Assembly (NCBI GenBank): GCA_036172665.1
Contig: CM069875.1
Coordinates: 23,715,806 to 23,779,805 of the forward strand
Length of the DNA: 64,000 nt
Reading direction: 5' to 3'
Source of the DNA: Prosopocoilus inquinatus
Taxonomy: Eukaryota > Arthropoda > Insecta > Coleoptera > Lucanidae
The translations under genes were made by a program, and so were the position numbers. This document shows, one piece after another, positions 42,073-53,213 of the stretch (the first letter of the stretch is position 1; the number at the start of each line of letters is the position of its first letter). The notes under the pieces were generated by a model. It was not told the origin of the DNA, did not search any database, and worked only from the letters and a program-made list of their open reading frames with translations.

Positions 42073-43687
42073 TAAGGCACTCGATCTCTGTCTAAGGACA
42101 CAAGTACTGCCATCATATGTTTTTGATACGCGACAGTGGGTATTTGACCTTGAAGGATTGGGTTGTCAAAAATGACAAACTGGAATATTTCATCTAAATT
42201 AAGGGTGCGTTTCGTTTGCGCGCTCATACGCTTCAAGCGCTTACGCTTACAAGCGCTATTTTCTGGTGTTTCCTTTGGCGCTTAGTCGCATCAGGCGTTA
42301 TAAGCAAAAGTGTTTCTTTTGGCTGTTGTGTGCACAATAAATTCATAACCTTTACAACTTGTGCGGTGCTGCAGTGCTACAATTAATTATCTTCCTAAAG
42401 ACCAACGCCATTTAAATTATACATAGTTAAATTTCACAAAAAAATGAATAACAGCAATATTTCAAAAGTAAATTTTGCAAACCTTTCGCTTGCAGAAAAT
42501 TAAAATTTTAGGCAGATCTGTGCCAGTTTAAGTTTTATAGCATTTGATCAATAATGGATATACAAGACAGGATCATTAGAATATATGGACACCTAGGATA
42601 TCTGCTTGTTAGTATTTTGAAACAAAAATATAGTATGTGAGAAATAAAGTGCACAGATTTTTAAAAATCTGCCACATAAAATCATTTTCTATTATAACCA
42701 TGAAAAATTAACTTCATTAGTGAAATTAAATCAAACATAAATAGCTGTAATGCAACATTTATAACCTACCGCTACTAGACCGCTACCTGTCTGACGATGA
42801 TCAGCTGATTCCCTCATACGTTCCATTTGTGGCATAAGCGCCATTAAGCGCTCACGCTTTTGTTGCCCTACCTCGATGGAATAAGCGATTGTGAGCACAG
42901 GCCATAGCCATATCGACCCTAGCGCTTCGTGAGGTTTGCAAAGCCAAAAGGAACAGGTTAAGCAATGCTTACAAGCGCTCAAAGCACATAAGCGCGTAAA
43001 TGAAACGCACCCTAAGACGAAAAAGGACGCAAAATTGTTTAAATTTCCATTTTATTGAGACGAAGTATAAATTTATAGTAAAGTTAAACGACTACGAAAC
43101 GGTATAACATAATAAATGGGAATGTTCTGCCTAAAGAGTATCTTTTTTGTCAGGTATTACCTACGGTTTTTTGGACTGGGTCTTAAACATCATTTTTATC
43201 CTAAATGTTTTTAGAATTCTCTAAATCCAATTATTTTCCATGTCCCATTATTCAGAACCAGATAATGGAATGCATAGAACATGATGGAAAATTACAATCA
43301 GTCCACAATTTTTAATTTCAAAATTAACAGCTAAATTACAATTACAAATTATAATTTCGGGATTTAAGTAATCTTAATATTTTACCTGGAAAGCATCTAA
43401 TATACTGACGTATGCTTTTTGGTTACTTTCTCGGTTTATTGTGTCATTTTCGCACCGTTAACGTCTAAATATATTGTAAAATTATTCCTTGTTTATTATA
43501 AACTTATTCTTGTCGTTAATAAAATAGAAATTAAAATGATTTGCGTTACATTTACGTCCTGATTTACATGAAGTATTCAGTTTGTCATATTTGACAACCC
43601 GCTTGTTCAAGGTCAAATACCCACTGTCAAGTGTCAAAACTATATGATGGCAGTACCTGTGTCCTTAGACAGAGATCGAGTGCCTTA
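42073..43687. mobile_element. Foldback/TIR element, about 1.6 kb
   Basis: Ends TAAGGCACTCGATCTCTGTC and its reverse complement ending 43687. The arms continue for about 125 bp (AAGGACACAAGTACTGCCAT, ATTTGACCTTGAA, GGGTTGTCAAAAATGACAAA). TA flanks both ends. No transposase. A second TIR element (42203-43012) sits inside next to the left arm. Confidence 0.8.
42203..43012. mobile_element. Nested TIR element with TAA target duplication
   Basis: Begins GGGTGCGTTTCGTTTGCGCG and ends CGCGTAAATGAAACGCACCC. The arms (about 55 bp) include AAGCGCTTACGCTTACAAGC-type repeats of GCTTACAAGCGC. TAA occurs directly outside both ends (42200-42202 and 43013-43015). A 3-bp TAA duplication with GGG termini suggests PIF/Harbinger affinity (inference). 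A relative opens at about 44153 (GGGCGCGTTTCATTTG). Confidence 0.75.
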
Positions 43688-45219
43688 AGAAACACTATAT
43701 TAAAAAACTTTTCGTGATTAGGAGATTTAATCCATTTTATTAAAAATACAGAGTGAGTCTTAATGGAAGGAACAAATTTTACCGGTATGTAGGATGTCAG
43801 GTGTCAAACAGGTGTTTATGGAAAGCCGCTAGAATAACTAGCTTGCATAAAAATTATTGCATAGGCCACTAAATATAATTAAAAATTTGAAACTGATGGA
43901 AAATAATTATATTAATTTCTTTGAAAGTCTATTTACAAGTGTACTTACAGTCCTAAAATGTACTTCTTGCGCACAAACCTCGCACTTTTGCTACAAAGGC
44001 CCAGAGAAATGTCAAGGTGCGTCAAGACTATAAATGCTAGCAACCTTCAGTTGCGGCAGCTTTTGCGCAGGCAACCAAAATCTAACGTGCAAAGAGCAAA
44101 TTTAGCTCCAATTTGGTATACAATTTGTTTCCATACGAGATTAAGGGCGCGTTTCATTTGGTGGGAATTACATTCTCTGCTTGTCAGATTGCATAAGTAA
44201 ATATCGTTTAGGAAGTGGCAACATCTTTTGCATACGAAGAATATTGACTTTACAGTTTTACCGGGTAGATGGCCGTATTGTAATACTAGTATTCTCCTTA
44301 AATTACAAAGCAGGGGGGAGCACAACAGAATTTAATGGCACAAGCTTATCTATGGGCGCAAGAGCCACAATAGCTGTGGGGAATAAAGAAAATACCTGCA
44401 ATGGCCGCAATTCACAAAATCGATAGAATAAAGTAATTTGAAGCAAACGAAACCATGTCAATTTATTATACAAATAAAATAAATTTATTAATTAGTAACT
44501 ATATTATTTTCATGAAATACTTGATTAATACTAAATTTATTTCTGAATCCAATAGAATAGTCATTGAGAAAACGAAAAATATAGATAGAAAGTGAGGACG
44601 TATTTTTTATTATTTAATTATGTTGAAAATTCAAATAAACAATGACATAATTATGCGTAATGTAATTAAATTTTGGTTGCAACTGTTATACAGGGTGTTT
44701 GCAAAAGCAGGGGCAAAATTTTTAACCACTGTACGCCGACAACTCATACAACACGATAAAAATACAAAAAAAAAATCTTGTAACAAAAAGAAAATTCTCT
44801 TATCCGTCCTTATCCGGCGCTCATAAAATAACAAAAAAAAACTTACGGAACTTGTTTCTCTGATCATAGACAGTAAACATCGCGGGAATCACTAACCCGC
44901 AAGACACATTCATCGAATATCATCTGTGTGGAGGATCACATTTAAACAAACGTTTACTCTTAGACATTTAAAAATGTTTCTAACAATAGAGTATGACAAT
45001 AATATCAAATTATTAATTAAAGCTCTGTAACTGTAATAGAGACTATAGTCAATAACACACGTGAAAATATCAAATTTATGCGGTGTTTCTATTTATCATT
45101 CTCTTAAATTAACAAAAACGAAAATATTCAAATAAAATAAAATATAAAATAAAACAAAATATTCAAATATTCGTGTTTTCGAACGGTTTCTCTCTCGCTG
45201 TGGCATCATTGTTCATAAA
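43688..45219. other. Intergenic with transposon termini, no gene seen
   Basis: ATACAGAGTGAGTCTTAATG (43744), TTAAGGGCGCGTTTCATTTG (44151) and TATACAGGGTGTTTGCAAAA (44690) are transposon-like ends without identified partners. Frames at 43958-44426 and 44620-44867 show no recognisable motif. Confidence 0.4.
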
Positions 45220-45360
45220 GGCCGAGTTAAGTGAGCGGTCAAATTGCACAGAATCGTCAAGTCAATGGTCCGACTAAAGCCTCTGACTAATTAGCAATTG
45301 AGAAAAGTGATCGCGTGATTTGGTCTGATCACTTCGACCGTTCACTTACCGCAGCCAAAA
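45220..45360. repeat. Imperfect inverted repeat
   Basis: GGCCGAGTTAAGTGAGCGGTCAA at the left is matched loosely by TCGACCGTTCACTTACCGCAGCC at the right. Possibly an old MITE. Confidence 0.4.
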
Positions 45361-46990
45361 TGTCACTTGACGTTTATATTTTATACATACATATTTTTGT
45401 CAAATAGTTTGAATAATATGTGTTGAAAAATGTAAGTTTTAATTTAAACAACAGCCACGGAATAAAGATCTTAAAGAAATTATTATATTAGGTGCTTTCT
45501 TTCGCTTAAAAGTTTGAATCGTTTCGAATTGTTTCCCAGTTGTTGCAACAAAACACCTGACTTGAATTTTTTTATTGACAGTTCACTTGTAAATAACCAT
45601 AATTCAATCCAAACAAGTTTTAAAAATAGATTCAAAGAAAAGAATGTCTGTTTTTGAACGTTTGGATCACGATTTTGTGAGCAAGAGAAAGCACCAATTT
45701 TTTACTTTGTTGGTGGAAAATTTGTAGTGGAAACGGGAACTTTTCTCCATTGTAAGACCTTTATAAATAATGTGAATTGCAAATATGTAAAAATATACAG
45801 GCCGTTCCATTTAAAATCAGAAAGTTGATATTGCTTCCTGTGAAACCAGAAGTGCCAGTGCAACGTCTAAAAATTTAGCTTTTTATTTAATTTATCGATC
45901 CCAAACTTTGTGTAAAAAATAAAAATTTTAGAAGATTTAAGACATGGCGTGGACACCTGTATTAAGTATTGGACATGGGTTCATTAGACTTTTTTCTTAT
46001 TTTGATCTCTACTATCACCTGCCAAACGTTTTTTAGGTTTTTTTATTAACACCCTGTATAATGTAACTACTGCCTTTGGTTGGCTGTTATGAACAGACAT
46101 TTACGGATGACAGACAATAATTAATAAAGTTCAGTCATAATTTCAGTTTGAAAAATATTGGTTCATGTTAGCCATACAGCTAAGGTAAAAAATGAAAAAT
46201 GAATTTATTTTTAAAAAGCTAATTTATTTGTCATTCGTAAATGACAGTTCCTAATTACAGCTACCCGGTAAATGTAAATGTACGTCAAGAAGTGTCCATT
46301 TTCTTCTGGCGGCGATAGTACAAAACATTTGCTGTAATTGTTATTTCATGATTTATTTAATTTTAAATAAACACATACGTCAAACTATTAACGCTAGACT
46401 CGCGCAGCAGTTATAATAATTTGGTATCATAATTGGTACAGACCACTACAGACTACAGAACTTCAAATTGTATTCCCCTCCGGGGTTGGGATTCTCCTCC
46501 ACCTCCTAATTCACTTTTATGTACAGAGCCATCTGCCTCAACACTAGTGAATCTGTGAATTTCATGTATTTTTAAGCAAAATCTGCCTTACCAGCAAAAC
46601 GTTGCAGTTGGTTTTAATTTAAGCTACATTTTCTACAAATTTTTCAGAAAATTGATATTTTCTTGAAAACTATTAAACGTAGACTGAAATAACTGATACA
46701 ACTTATAGTTTATATGTTTGCCTACGACGTGATCTATTTTATTTGTTCTGTTTTCCTGTGATTATTTCTTAAAATAATATTTTTTGTTGGTGTGTATGAC
46801 ATCGGCTGATTTATTTATTTATTTTAAAATAATTTACACTTCCATTTCAGTTTAAAAATAGATCACGTCGTAGCTTATGCTTTATGGAACGTTTACATCC
46901 GTTTTCAAGTCAAACTAGTGCCTAAATTTTGAAAAAATATCGGAGTTCTTTCCTCCTATTATTTACATGGGAAGGAATTCCCGCCATTTT
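45361..46990. other. Intergenic, no gene seen
   Basis: AT-rich. ATATACAGGCCGTTCC at 45795 and ACACCCTGTATAATG at 46048 may be the two ends of a roughly 270-bp element. An inverted pair GCCTACGACGTGATCTATTTT (46721) and AAAATAGATCACGTCGTAGC (46854-46873) encloses about 110 bp, a probable hairpin element at about 46705-46885. Confidence 0.45.
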
Positions 46991-47158
46991 GAAATTATCG
47001 TCCTCTTAACGTAGTCGGGGATGACCGTCAGCGGGAAGCGTACCCCCACCGCGCTAGTCGTTACAACTGCGGTTTTCTATGAGTGAATTCTTGTTTTACT
47101 GAAACAAACAAGAGTGGGGATGGCGCTTTTGGAGCGCCCGAGGGCATCGCTGACGTAG

Positions 47159-47352
47159 ATGATCGACGAAAGAGATCCCTTTTACACATGGCTGCAAGTG
47201 ACTTGCGACAGACTGAGAGACGTCAACCAAGTTTTTTTGGAATTTTTCAGATCGTTCTTCACCAAACGGCGGTGTCGAGACATTTTAGCCGCGGACATTT
47301 GCGCCACCAATACATTGGCACCGCTCGGGTTAAATTTACGGGGAACGCTCAG
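47159..47352 (+). CDS. Candidate first coding exon, unrecognised protein
   Basis: A GC-richer island (about 46990-47355) stands out from the surroundings. Within it an ATG at 47159 opens a 64-codon frame, starting MIDERDPFYTWLQVTCDRL and including VFLEFFRSFFTKRRCRDIL, that reaches a donor-like CAG|GTAATG at 47353. A second frame from 47083 is also open through the island (MNSCFTETNKSGDGAFG...) but looks less protein-like. No downstream exon was recognised; the ribozyme-bearing repeat R4 lies 250 bp beyond. I do not recognise the product, and this could also be a non-coding 5' exon. Confidence 0.3.
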
Positions 47353-47595
47353 GTAATGTCATTAGCATTTTTATTTCCGCCACTGCCTCAGTATTGCTTA
47401 TTTGTAGATCTTCAAATTTACAAAAAAAATAATTATTGTTGTTCTTCTGGACTAATATGTTGTATTTCTAAATTAGTAGATTTTTGTCTTGTGTTTTAGT
47501 GAATTTTATTCAACGTGCTATTTATTCATAAGAAGATGCATAATTCTTTCAAATTGTAAACCTAATAAATATAAAAAAATTTTGAAGAAAAACAA

Positions 47596-47915
47596 AACGA
47601 TTTGCAACAATTTTTTTAAAACTTATGCTTTGACAACAAGCATGGCCGTCATGTATAGGATGACTTATTATGCAGCCCACTGGCTTCAATTTGTCAATCC
47701 TAATGCAGTGTCAAGTCAAAAAGCGATCGTAGGATGTCGCTGTTTAAGCTATTCGTTACTATTACATCGCAATTGCGAATATCCTTGGACAAGTCATTTT
47801 GATTTGCAGTGGAACTCTCGATCTGCGCTTCTGCTGGCAAACAATAGGGCTGAAACAGCTGTACAGATACTGCTCGAGGGATCCATTGTAATCAAAAACG
47901 ATTTGCAACAATTTT
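47596..47915 (+). repeat. Ribozyme-bearing dispersed repeat, copy R4 (most complete)
   Basis: The direct repeat AACGATTTGCAACAATTTTTT occurs at about 47597 and 47898, a spacing of 301 bp that frames one full unit. Within it, 47828-47868 reads CTTCTG, CTGGCAA, ACAATAGGGCT, GAAAC, AGCTGTA, CAGATA. The GAAA box, palindromic stem III (ACAGCTGT) and part of stem I (TCTG/CAGA) are kept, but the CUGANGA box and the 5' strand of stem II are mutated. Text in common with R1-R3: GTCAAAAAGCGATCGTAGGA, GGATCCATTGTAATCAAAAA. The 170-codon frame 47489-48001 across it is chance. Confidence 0.65.
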
Positions 47916-48152
47916 TTCTGTTAAATATGGAAATAATTGTTTTTTTAAATACATGTAAAATCCATGTTCCTGTTTTATTATTTAGCACTGATACTAAGTA
48001 GTACAATGTTAAGTGGAATTGGAATTATGATAGTTTTTATCAAAATTTCAAACAAATTTACACTCTGAAGCTTACTCTTACGGGCATCTCTGTAACTATA
48101 AGAAATAGAATAAAACTAGTGGCCAAGTTATGATCTCTTTTTTAGAGATAAA

Positions 48153-48382
48153 GTCAATATCACATTCCAAACGGATAGCAAGTTGTTAGCAAACTATTTA
48201 CAGAATACCAATTTTGTAAGGTCACTTGAAACATAGCAATATCAAGTCCATATCTATGTTACAGAATAGACCCCCATGGATATATGGACTTGATATTGCT
48301 ATGTTTCAAGTGACCTTGCAAAATTAGTATTCTGTAAATAGGTTGCTAACAACTTGCAATCCGTTTGGACTGTGATATCGAG
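48153..48382. mobile_element. Near-perfect palindromic MITE, about 230 bp
   Basis: TCAATATCACATTCCAAACG ... CAAGTTGTTAGCAAACTATT ... GGTCACTTGAAACATAGCAA is mirrored by TTGCTATGTTTCAAGTGACC ... AATAGGTTGCTAACAACTTG ... CGTTTGGACTGTGATATCGA. The arms meet near CCCCCATGGATATATGG. A related string (GATATGCATATCAATGTTAC AGAATAGCCC) follows at about 48480. Confidence 0.85.
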
Positions 48383-50246
48383 TTAATATGCGTCTCTCTT
48401 CAATTTGCGGTCGGCAATCGACGTGAATTGTTATGAAATCGTAACAAATTCTCTGCAATTTTTGAAGACCTAAATCTATTGATATGCATATCAATGTTAC
48501 AGAATAGCCCTGATTGATCGTCTTTTTTTGTTTTTTTAAGTTATAAGCAAAAATTGCCATTCTTGATTTTTCGTCAGTCAGTTTTAAATGTCAGAAATTC
48601 TTTTTTTCAGTGCGCGAAAAATTTTTTTAACTAAAAAAAAACGCTTTTTGCGCAGTAAGATTAATGCGTAAACATCCATTTTTTAGCAATCGTTTGTTGA
48701 AAAACGATATTTACACGAATCGTTCATAATATGTATAAGGATTGAGTTTAAAATACTAGTATATTCGCGGCTAAAAAAGAAAGAAGGCCTGGAAAGACGC
48801 TTACAAAATTTCTAAGTGGTCGGCTGTTTTAGCTGTTAAAATGCAATAATAATGTTTATTAAAATATAATATAATACAGAGAACATTAAATATTTAAGCA
48901 AGTGCAATCAACAGAAGAATACATAGTAGTAATTATAGTTAAACCAGAACAGTAGTCTCGACTTCAAAATTATAAAGGTAAAGTAGGTATCTAATACATA
49001 TATATATATAAATAATTCACAAAGTAAGCTTGTGTGTGAATAAAAAGTGAGGACAAAACTTGGGAGCGTAATAATAACAACCAGTAAATGATATCAAAGC
49101 AAAGTGCCACACAATGGTACATATGATTATTTTTGATCTGCAAGAAATAAGGTTTCTGATAAATGTCCTCACGAAATAAGAAGTTCACAAGTAAATTTTC
49201 GTCTATGTAAGAAATAAATAATTTCCTAGAACGGAGGCGCAAATGTTCAACTTTAAATTTTTACCTGTGCGTGTTATTGAGCACCTTTTGTGCGCGGCAC
49301 AAGTGTCCCGGATTCCCGAATGGCACCTCATTTACTGCCCTAACAAATGAATGAAATTATTGGAACAAAACCGTTGTGTTTCGTTAAAATAACAGATGAA
49401 CGTAGAAAAGTTGCAGTGGGATCTTAGACTACAAGACATACAAATTTTTCACAAAAGTTGAACGTCAAGTGAACAAAAATGTGAAATAACTTTTTCACAA
49501 AAGGTATTTCTTTATAATAACTTACTGTCATTAAGAATTACTTTGAGATGATCTCGTTGTTTGCTTAAAAATTTTCGGCGAGACTATACACATATTATTT
49601 CCCTTAGTTTAACAATTCTACATTATTTTTGGTATAATTGGCTTCAGAAATATTCAAAGTATTTATTTACACTTTTTGTTTAGTCCCAAAAATGTATTTA
49701 AACTAATATTTTTCAAAAACACACATAGTAACATTTTATCACTGTTAAAGACGTCACTTTTAGACGTTGTTAATACGTGTCGTTTGTTCGTCATATTGAC
49801 GTCACATTCGGGATAATTGACGTCAGTGACGTAAAATAACCTAAAAATTACGTAATTTAGACTTCACTCTGCTAGCTGGACTGTGCGAAGAAAATTCGAT
49901 AATCAATTCGTTTTATTAATTATGTCCTCCATGATATTTTAGCTGTTCACCCAATTTCCTCATCAAAGTAGGCGAGCTAGGGGTATGATCACATTTTTGT
50001 TGGTATCACAATGAAATAGACGTCAGATGAAAAGGTAATGTTTATTTTCAAATTCAAGTTTAAGATTTTAGAATGCATTTTAATTTAGAATGAAGAAAAG
50101 CCGTCTACTGCAATTAATATTTATTTATTTTTTTTCTTACCGGTCTCGCTCTAATAGCATTGTCAGTAGCACAAATGTTACAACCTTCAAATTAAAGAAA
50201 TATTAAACTTAGTTAGTCAACCGACACTTTTCGTGGGTTGATGGAG
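48383..50246. other. Intergenic, no gene seen
   Basis: AT-rich, including a short (TA)n run at 48997-49010 and repeated GACGTCA-like strings at 49750-49835 (GACGTCACTTTTAGACG, GACGTCACATTCGGG, GACGTCAGTGACGT). Frames are short and unremarkable. Confidence 0.45.
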
Positions 50247-50558
50247 TGTTACGCGTTCTCCGGAAGGCACGAAGCTGTCTGGAATGTCCGAGAGAGTTCG
50301 AGTTAGTTCTATGGCACGTTCTAGATGTTTCCAATAACAACCGTATAGAAATATAAGTCCGGGCGGCGCGCGATTTGAAACAGTTTACATTGAGCGAGCG
50401 TCTTGAGCGACACAAACGGTGAAATATTGAAATGTTATTTATTAAGATAAGTGTTGCACATTATTGTGTGTGTTATTTGAACTCTGTTAAGCTAGTGTTT
50501 AATTAAAGTTTTTGAAATCAAGTGACGATTATTATTTGCGAACCCCGAAGTCATAACA
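50247..50558 (+). mobile_element. Candidate solo LTR (Ty3/gypsy-like)
   Basis: Starts TGTTACGCGTTCTCCGG and ends CCCCGAAGTCATAACA, giving short inverted TGTTA/TAACA ends of the LTR type. It is GC-richer than its flanks, contains the TATA-like string AAATATAAGTCCGGGC (about 50347) and the downstream A-rich/T-rich trailer AATTAAAGTTTTTGAAATC. No matching target duplication is obvious and no internal retrotransposon is present. It lies 320 bp upstream of the first transporter gene, so it could supply promoter sequence. An ordinary promoter/5' UTR is the alternative. Confidence 0.4.
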
Positions 50559-50880
50559 ATACAATATAATTATTATAGATGGAACTGTTTTCTTTTTCTA
50601 TTTTCATTTATAAACTCAAAAAGTGGAAGTTGCAAGTTTATTTCCTTTTTCCTGGTGCTTTCCAGACGGACAGAAACTTGCCAAAAATATTTACGGTGCA
50701 TCAAGGTGCATCACTCTTGAATTGTTTTATATCATTATATAAATGTCAACTATGTCAATCTGATTATGAAAAGAATAAGTAAAGTTGTTTTGGAGTTTTC
50801 AATGTAATAATTTTCAAAATTACTGGGACAGAATAAAAGAATGCGCCAACAGCAGTTAAATTAAGTATAAAAAATTAAAT

Positions 50881-52849
50881 ATGTCGTGCAATCCATTATC
50901 ATGTGTTTGTGGCAAGAAATGCTATTTACCGTTGCGATACGTGGCGGCTCTCTTGGCATTTTTCTGCATCGTGGTTGGTTACGGACAAAGAGTTTGCATT
51001 AATATCGTCATTACCACCATGGTCGTTAAAAATAGAACACATAATCCAGAATGCGAAGCTCATTACGGAAATGACACCAAGGATCCCATTAAGGTAAACT
51101 TAATGATATAAAAAGACAAACATACTGGATTTACTTGCGTTTCAGGGGGGTAAGCAAGTATGGTCTGAAACACAACAACAAATCATTCTGGCAAGTTTCT
51201 TTCTGGGCTATTGCTTATTACAGATACCAGCAGGAGTAATTTCGGATAAGCTAGGAGCTCGCATTGCTCTTGGTTTTGGCATTCTCATATCTACTGCTAT
51301 AACTGGTTTTTTCTCACTTGTCGTGAATTATACACCTTGGCATTGTGTTGTTGTTATGAGAGCATTACTAGGAGTCGCTCAGGTAAAAAAAAACGTTATC
51401 TTGAAATGCTGCCATTATGTAAATATATTTGCTAGGGTGTTATTTACCCCGGTGTAAGTACATTGTATGCCCACTGGATACCAAAGGAAGAAAGAAGCTT
51501 GATTGGCTCGCTATCATTTGGCGCAAATGCCATGGGGGTTCTATTTGGAAATCTCGTCAGTGGTTTCTGTGTGCATGTTACAAAAGACTGGAGAGCAGCG
51601 TATTATCTATGGACTGTTGTTGGTGGAATTTGGTGTATTTTCTTTGTCATTTATGTGTATTCAGAACCTCAACAACACCCTCGTATTACAGAGAAGGAAC
51701 TTGAACGCCTTCAAGAAAACATTCGTGAGAATTTTTATCTCAATAAATATTATTTTTCTTATAAATCTTTCCGGTTTTGGAATTTGTATTTGGTTTAAGG
51801 CTTTCCTTTAAGAGATTCTTATGTTTCAGATCACATCTCGCATACCTTAAACCTTCCCTGGAAGAAGTTGCTCACCTGCAAAGCTGTATGGGCAATTCTC
51901 ATTGCCCAGTTAGGACATGATTACACAATCTACACACTAATGACCAATATACCAAAATATCTAAGTGATGTTCTGAATTATGACGTCAAAGATAATGCAA
52001 TGATCACTTCATTTCCTTTTGTCATGCAGTGGATAGGCTGTTTCATTGCAGGAGAATTATGTGATTACTTAAACACGAAAAAAAACGTCAATTTATTACT
52101 TTTAAGAAATATTTGCACCTTTATTGGTAATCTCTTTTCATGTTCATATCAGAGGCAAAGATTATAGTTATATGCTTTTCTCCTCTAGGGTTGACTGTAC
52201 CAGCAGGTATACTCGTAGTAGCTGCATATATGGATTGCGATGGGGTTGCAGTTGGAATTTGTTTTGGCGTAAGTTTGTTCATAAAGGGCGCATTTTACGC
52301 CGGTGCAAAAGTAAATCACCTGGATCTAGCAGTAAATTTTGCTGGCATGATTATGGCCGTAACAAACGCTTGTGGAGCTTTAATGGGTTTTGTCGGTCCG
52401 TACGTTGTCTTAGGAATGGCACCAGATGTAAAAAGTTAGTTTACAATATTTCATTCATCTTTCATCTCATCATTTTACAGAATACGCTGGCTCAATGGAA
52501 ATATGTATTTTGGTTAATATTTGGATTTTCTTGTCTGACAAACGTTTTTTATATAATTTTTGCCAAGGCCCACCGAATGAAATGGGACGTACCAGATTCT
52601 GAGATGGAAGAATGGCTCAAAGAAAAAAATGAACACGTGGCTCATCTTGCAGCCAAGGAAGCGGAGCACGAAGAAAAAAAAAGATTGGCCAAAGAACAGA
52701 AAGAAAAGGAAAAACAGCAAAAAAAAGAAGAAAAGGAGAAGGAAAAAAAGCAAAAACAAGAAGAAAAGGAGAAGGAAAAAAAACAAAAACAAGAAGAAAA
52801 GGAAAAGGCAAAAAGGCAAAAAGAAGAGGAACGAGCAAAGGCCAAATAA
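50881..52849 (+). CDS. SLC17-like major facilitator transporter A (inorganic phosphate/anion cotransporter type)
   Basis: A multi-pass membrane transporter of the anion:cation symporter (SLC17) group, which in insects is annotated as putative inorganic phosphate cotransporter; the real substrate is unknown. I assembled six exons by GT-AG sites: 50881-51093, 51146-51382, 51436-51724, 51830-52126, 52189-52427, 52481-52849, all in frame, 547 residues. Motifs in order: Cys-rich start MSCNPLSCVCGKKC; TM1 region AALLAFFCIVVGYGQRVCIN; SFFLGYCLLQIPAGVISDKLG; the family block GVIYPGVSTLYAHWIPKEER; DWRAAYYLW; SEPQQHPRITEKE loop; PWKKLLTCKAVWAILIAQLG; NIPKYLSDVL; KVNHLDLAVNFAGMIM; QWKYVFW. After the last TM segment comes a highly charged 75-80 residue Lys/Glu/Gln tail built on repeats of EKEKKQKQE, predicted coiled coil and cytosolic. 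Introns are 50-105 bp. AATAAA at 52869. A tandem paralogue lies downstream. Confidence 0.88.
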
Positions 52850-53185
52850 AAGAAACTGTCATAGAGCAAATAAAATTCTTGTCCTCAAAATTAATAAATG
52901 TTTTGTTTTCAAAATAAATGTAATTTTAAACATCAATGCTTTGTGGAATAGGAGATTAGTAAAGTAATAAATAGAAAAAACGGTAAACAAAAACAAAAAG
53001 AAAAGGAAAAGGCAAAAAGAAGAGGAACGAGCAAACGCCAAATAAAGAAACTGTAACGGAGCAAATAAAATTTTTGTCCTGAAAATTAATAAATGTGACC
53101 TTTAGCTTGCAAAATAAATGTAATTTTAAATATCAATGCTTTGTGGAATAGGAAAGTAACAAATAGGAAAAACTTTAAACAAAAA
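52779..53185. repeat. Tandem duplication of the 3' end of transporter A
   Basis: 52779-52983 (last about 70 coding bases, stop and 3' UTR) is repeated at 52985-53185 with small indels: AAGAAGAGGAACGAGCAAA, GCCAAATAAA, GAAACTGT, GAGCAAATAAAATT, TTGTCCT, AAATGTAATTTTAAA and ATCAATGCTTTGTGGAATAGG appear in both. The second copy is not connected to a coding frame. The start of a third copy (AAACAAAAACAACG) runs into the mariner-like element. Confidence 0.8.
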
Positions 53186-53213
53186 CAACGTGAAAGGGAA
53201 AAATTAAAATATA

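Noticed and set aside
44153..44450. Possible complete TIR element starting GGGCGCGTTTCATTTG
   Set aside because: The candidate right end (GCAAACGAAACC) matches the left too poorly to call boundaries.
47489..48001. 170-codon plus-strand frame
   Set aside because: Runs through the non-coding ribozyme-bearing repeat R4; other copies of the repeat are not open in this frame.
52514..53041. Minus-strand Phe/Leu-rich frames over the transporter A tail
   Set aside because: Antisense of Lys/Glu codons in the charged tail.
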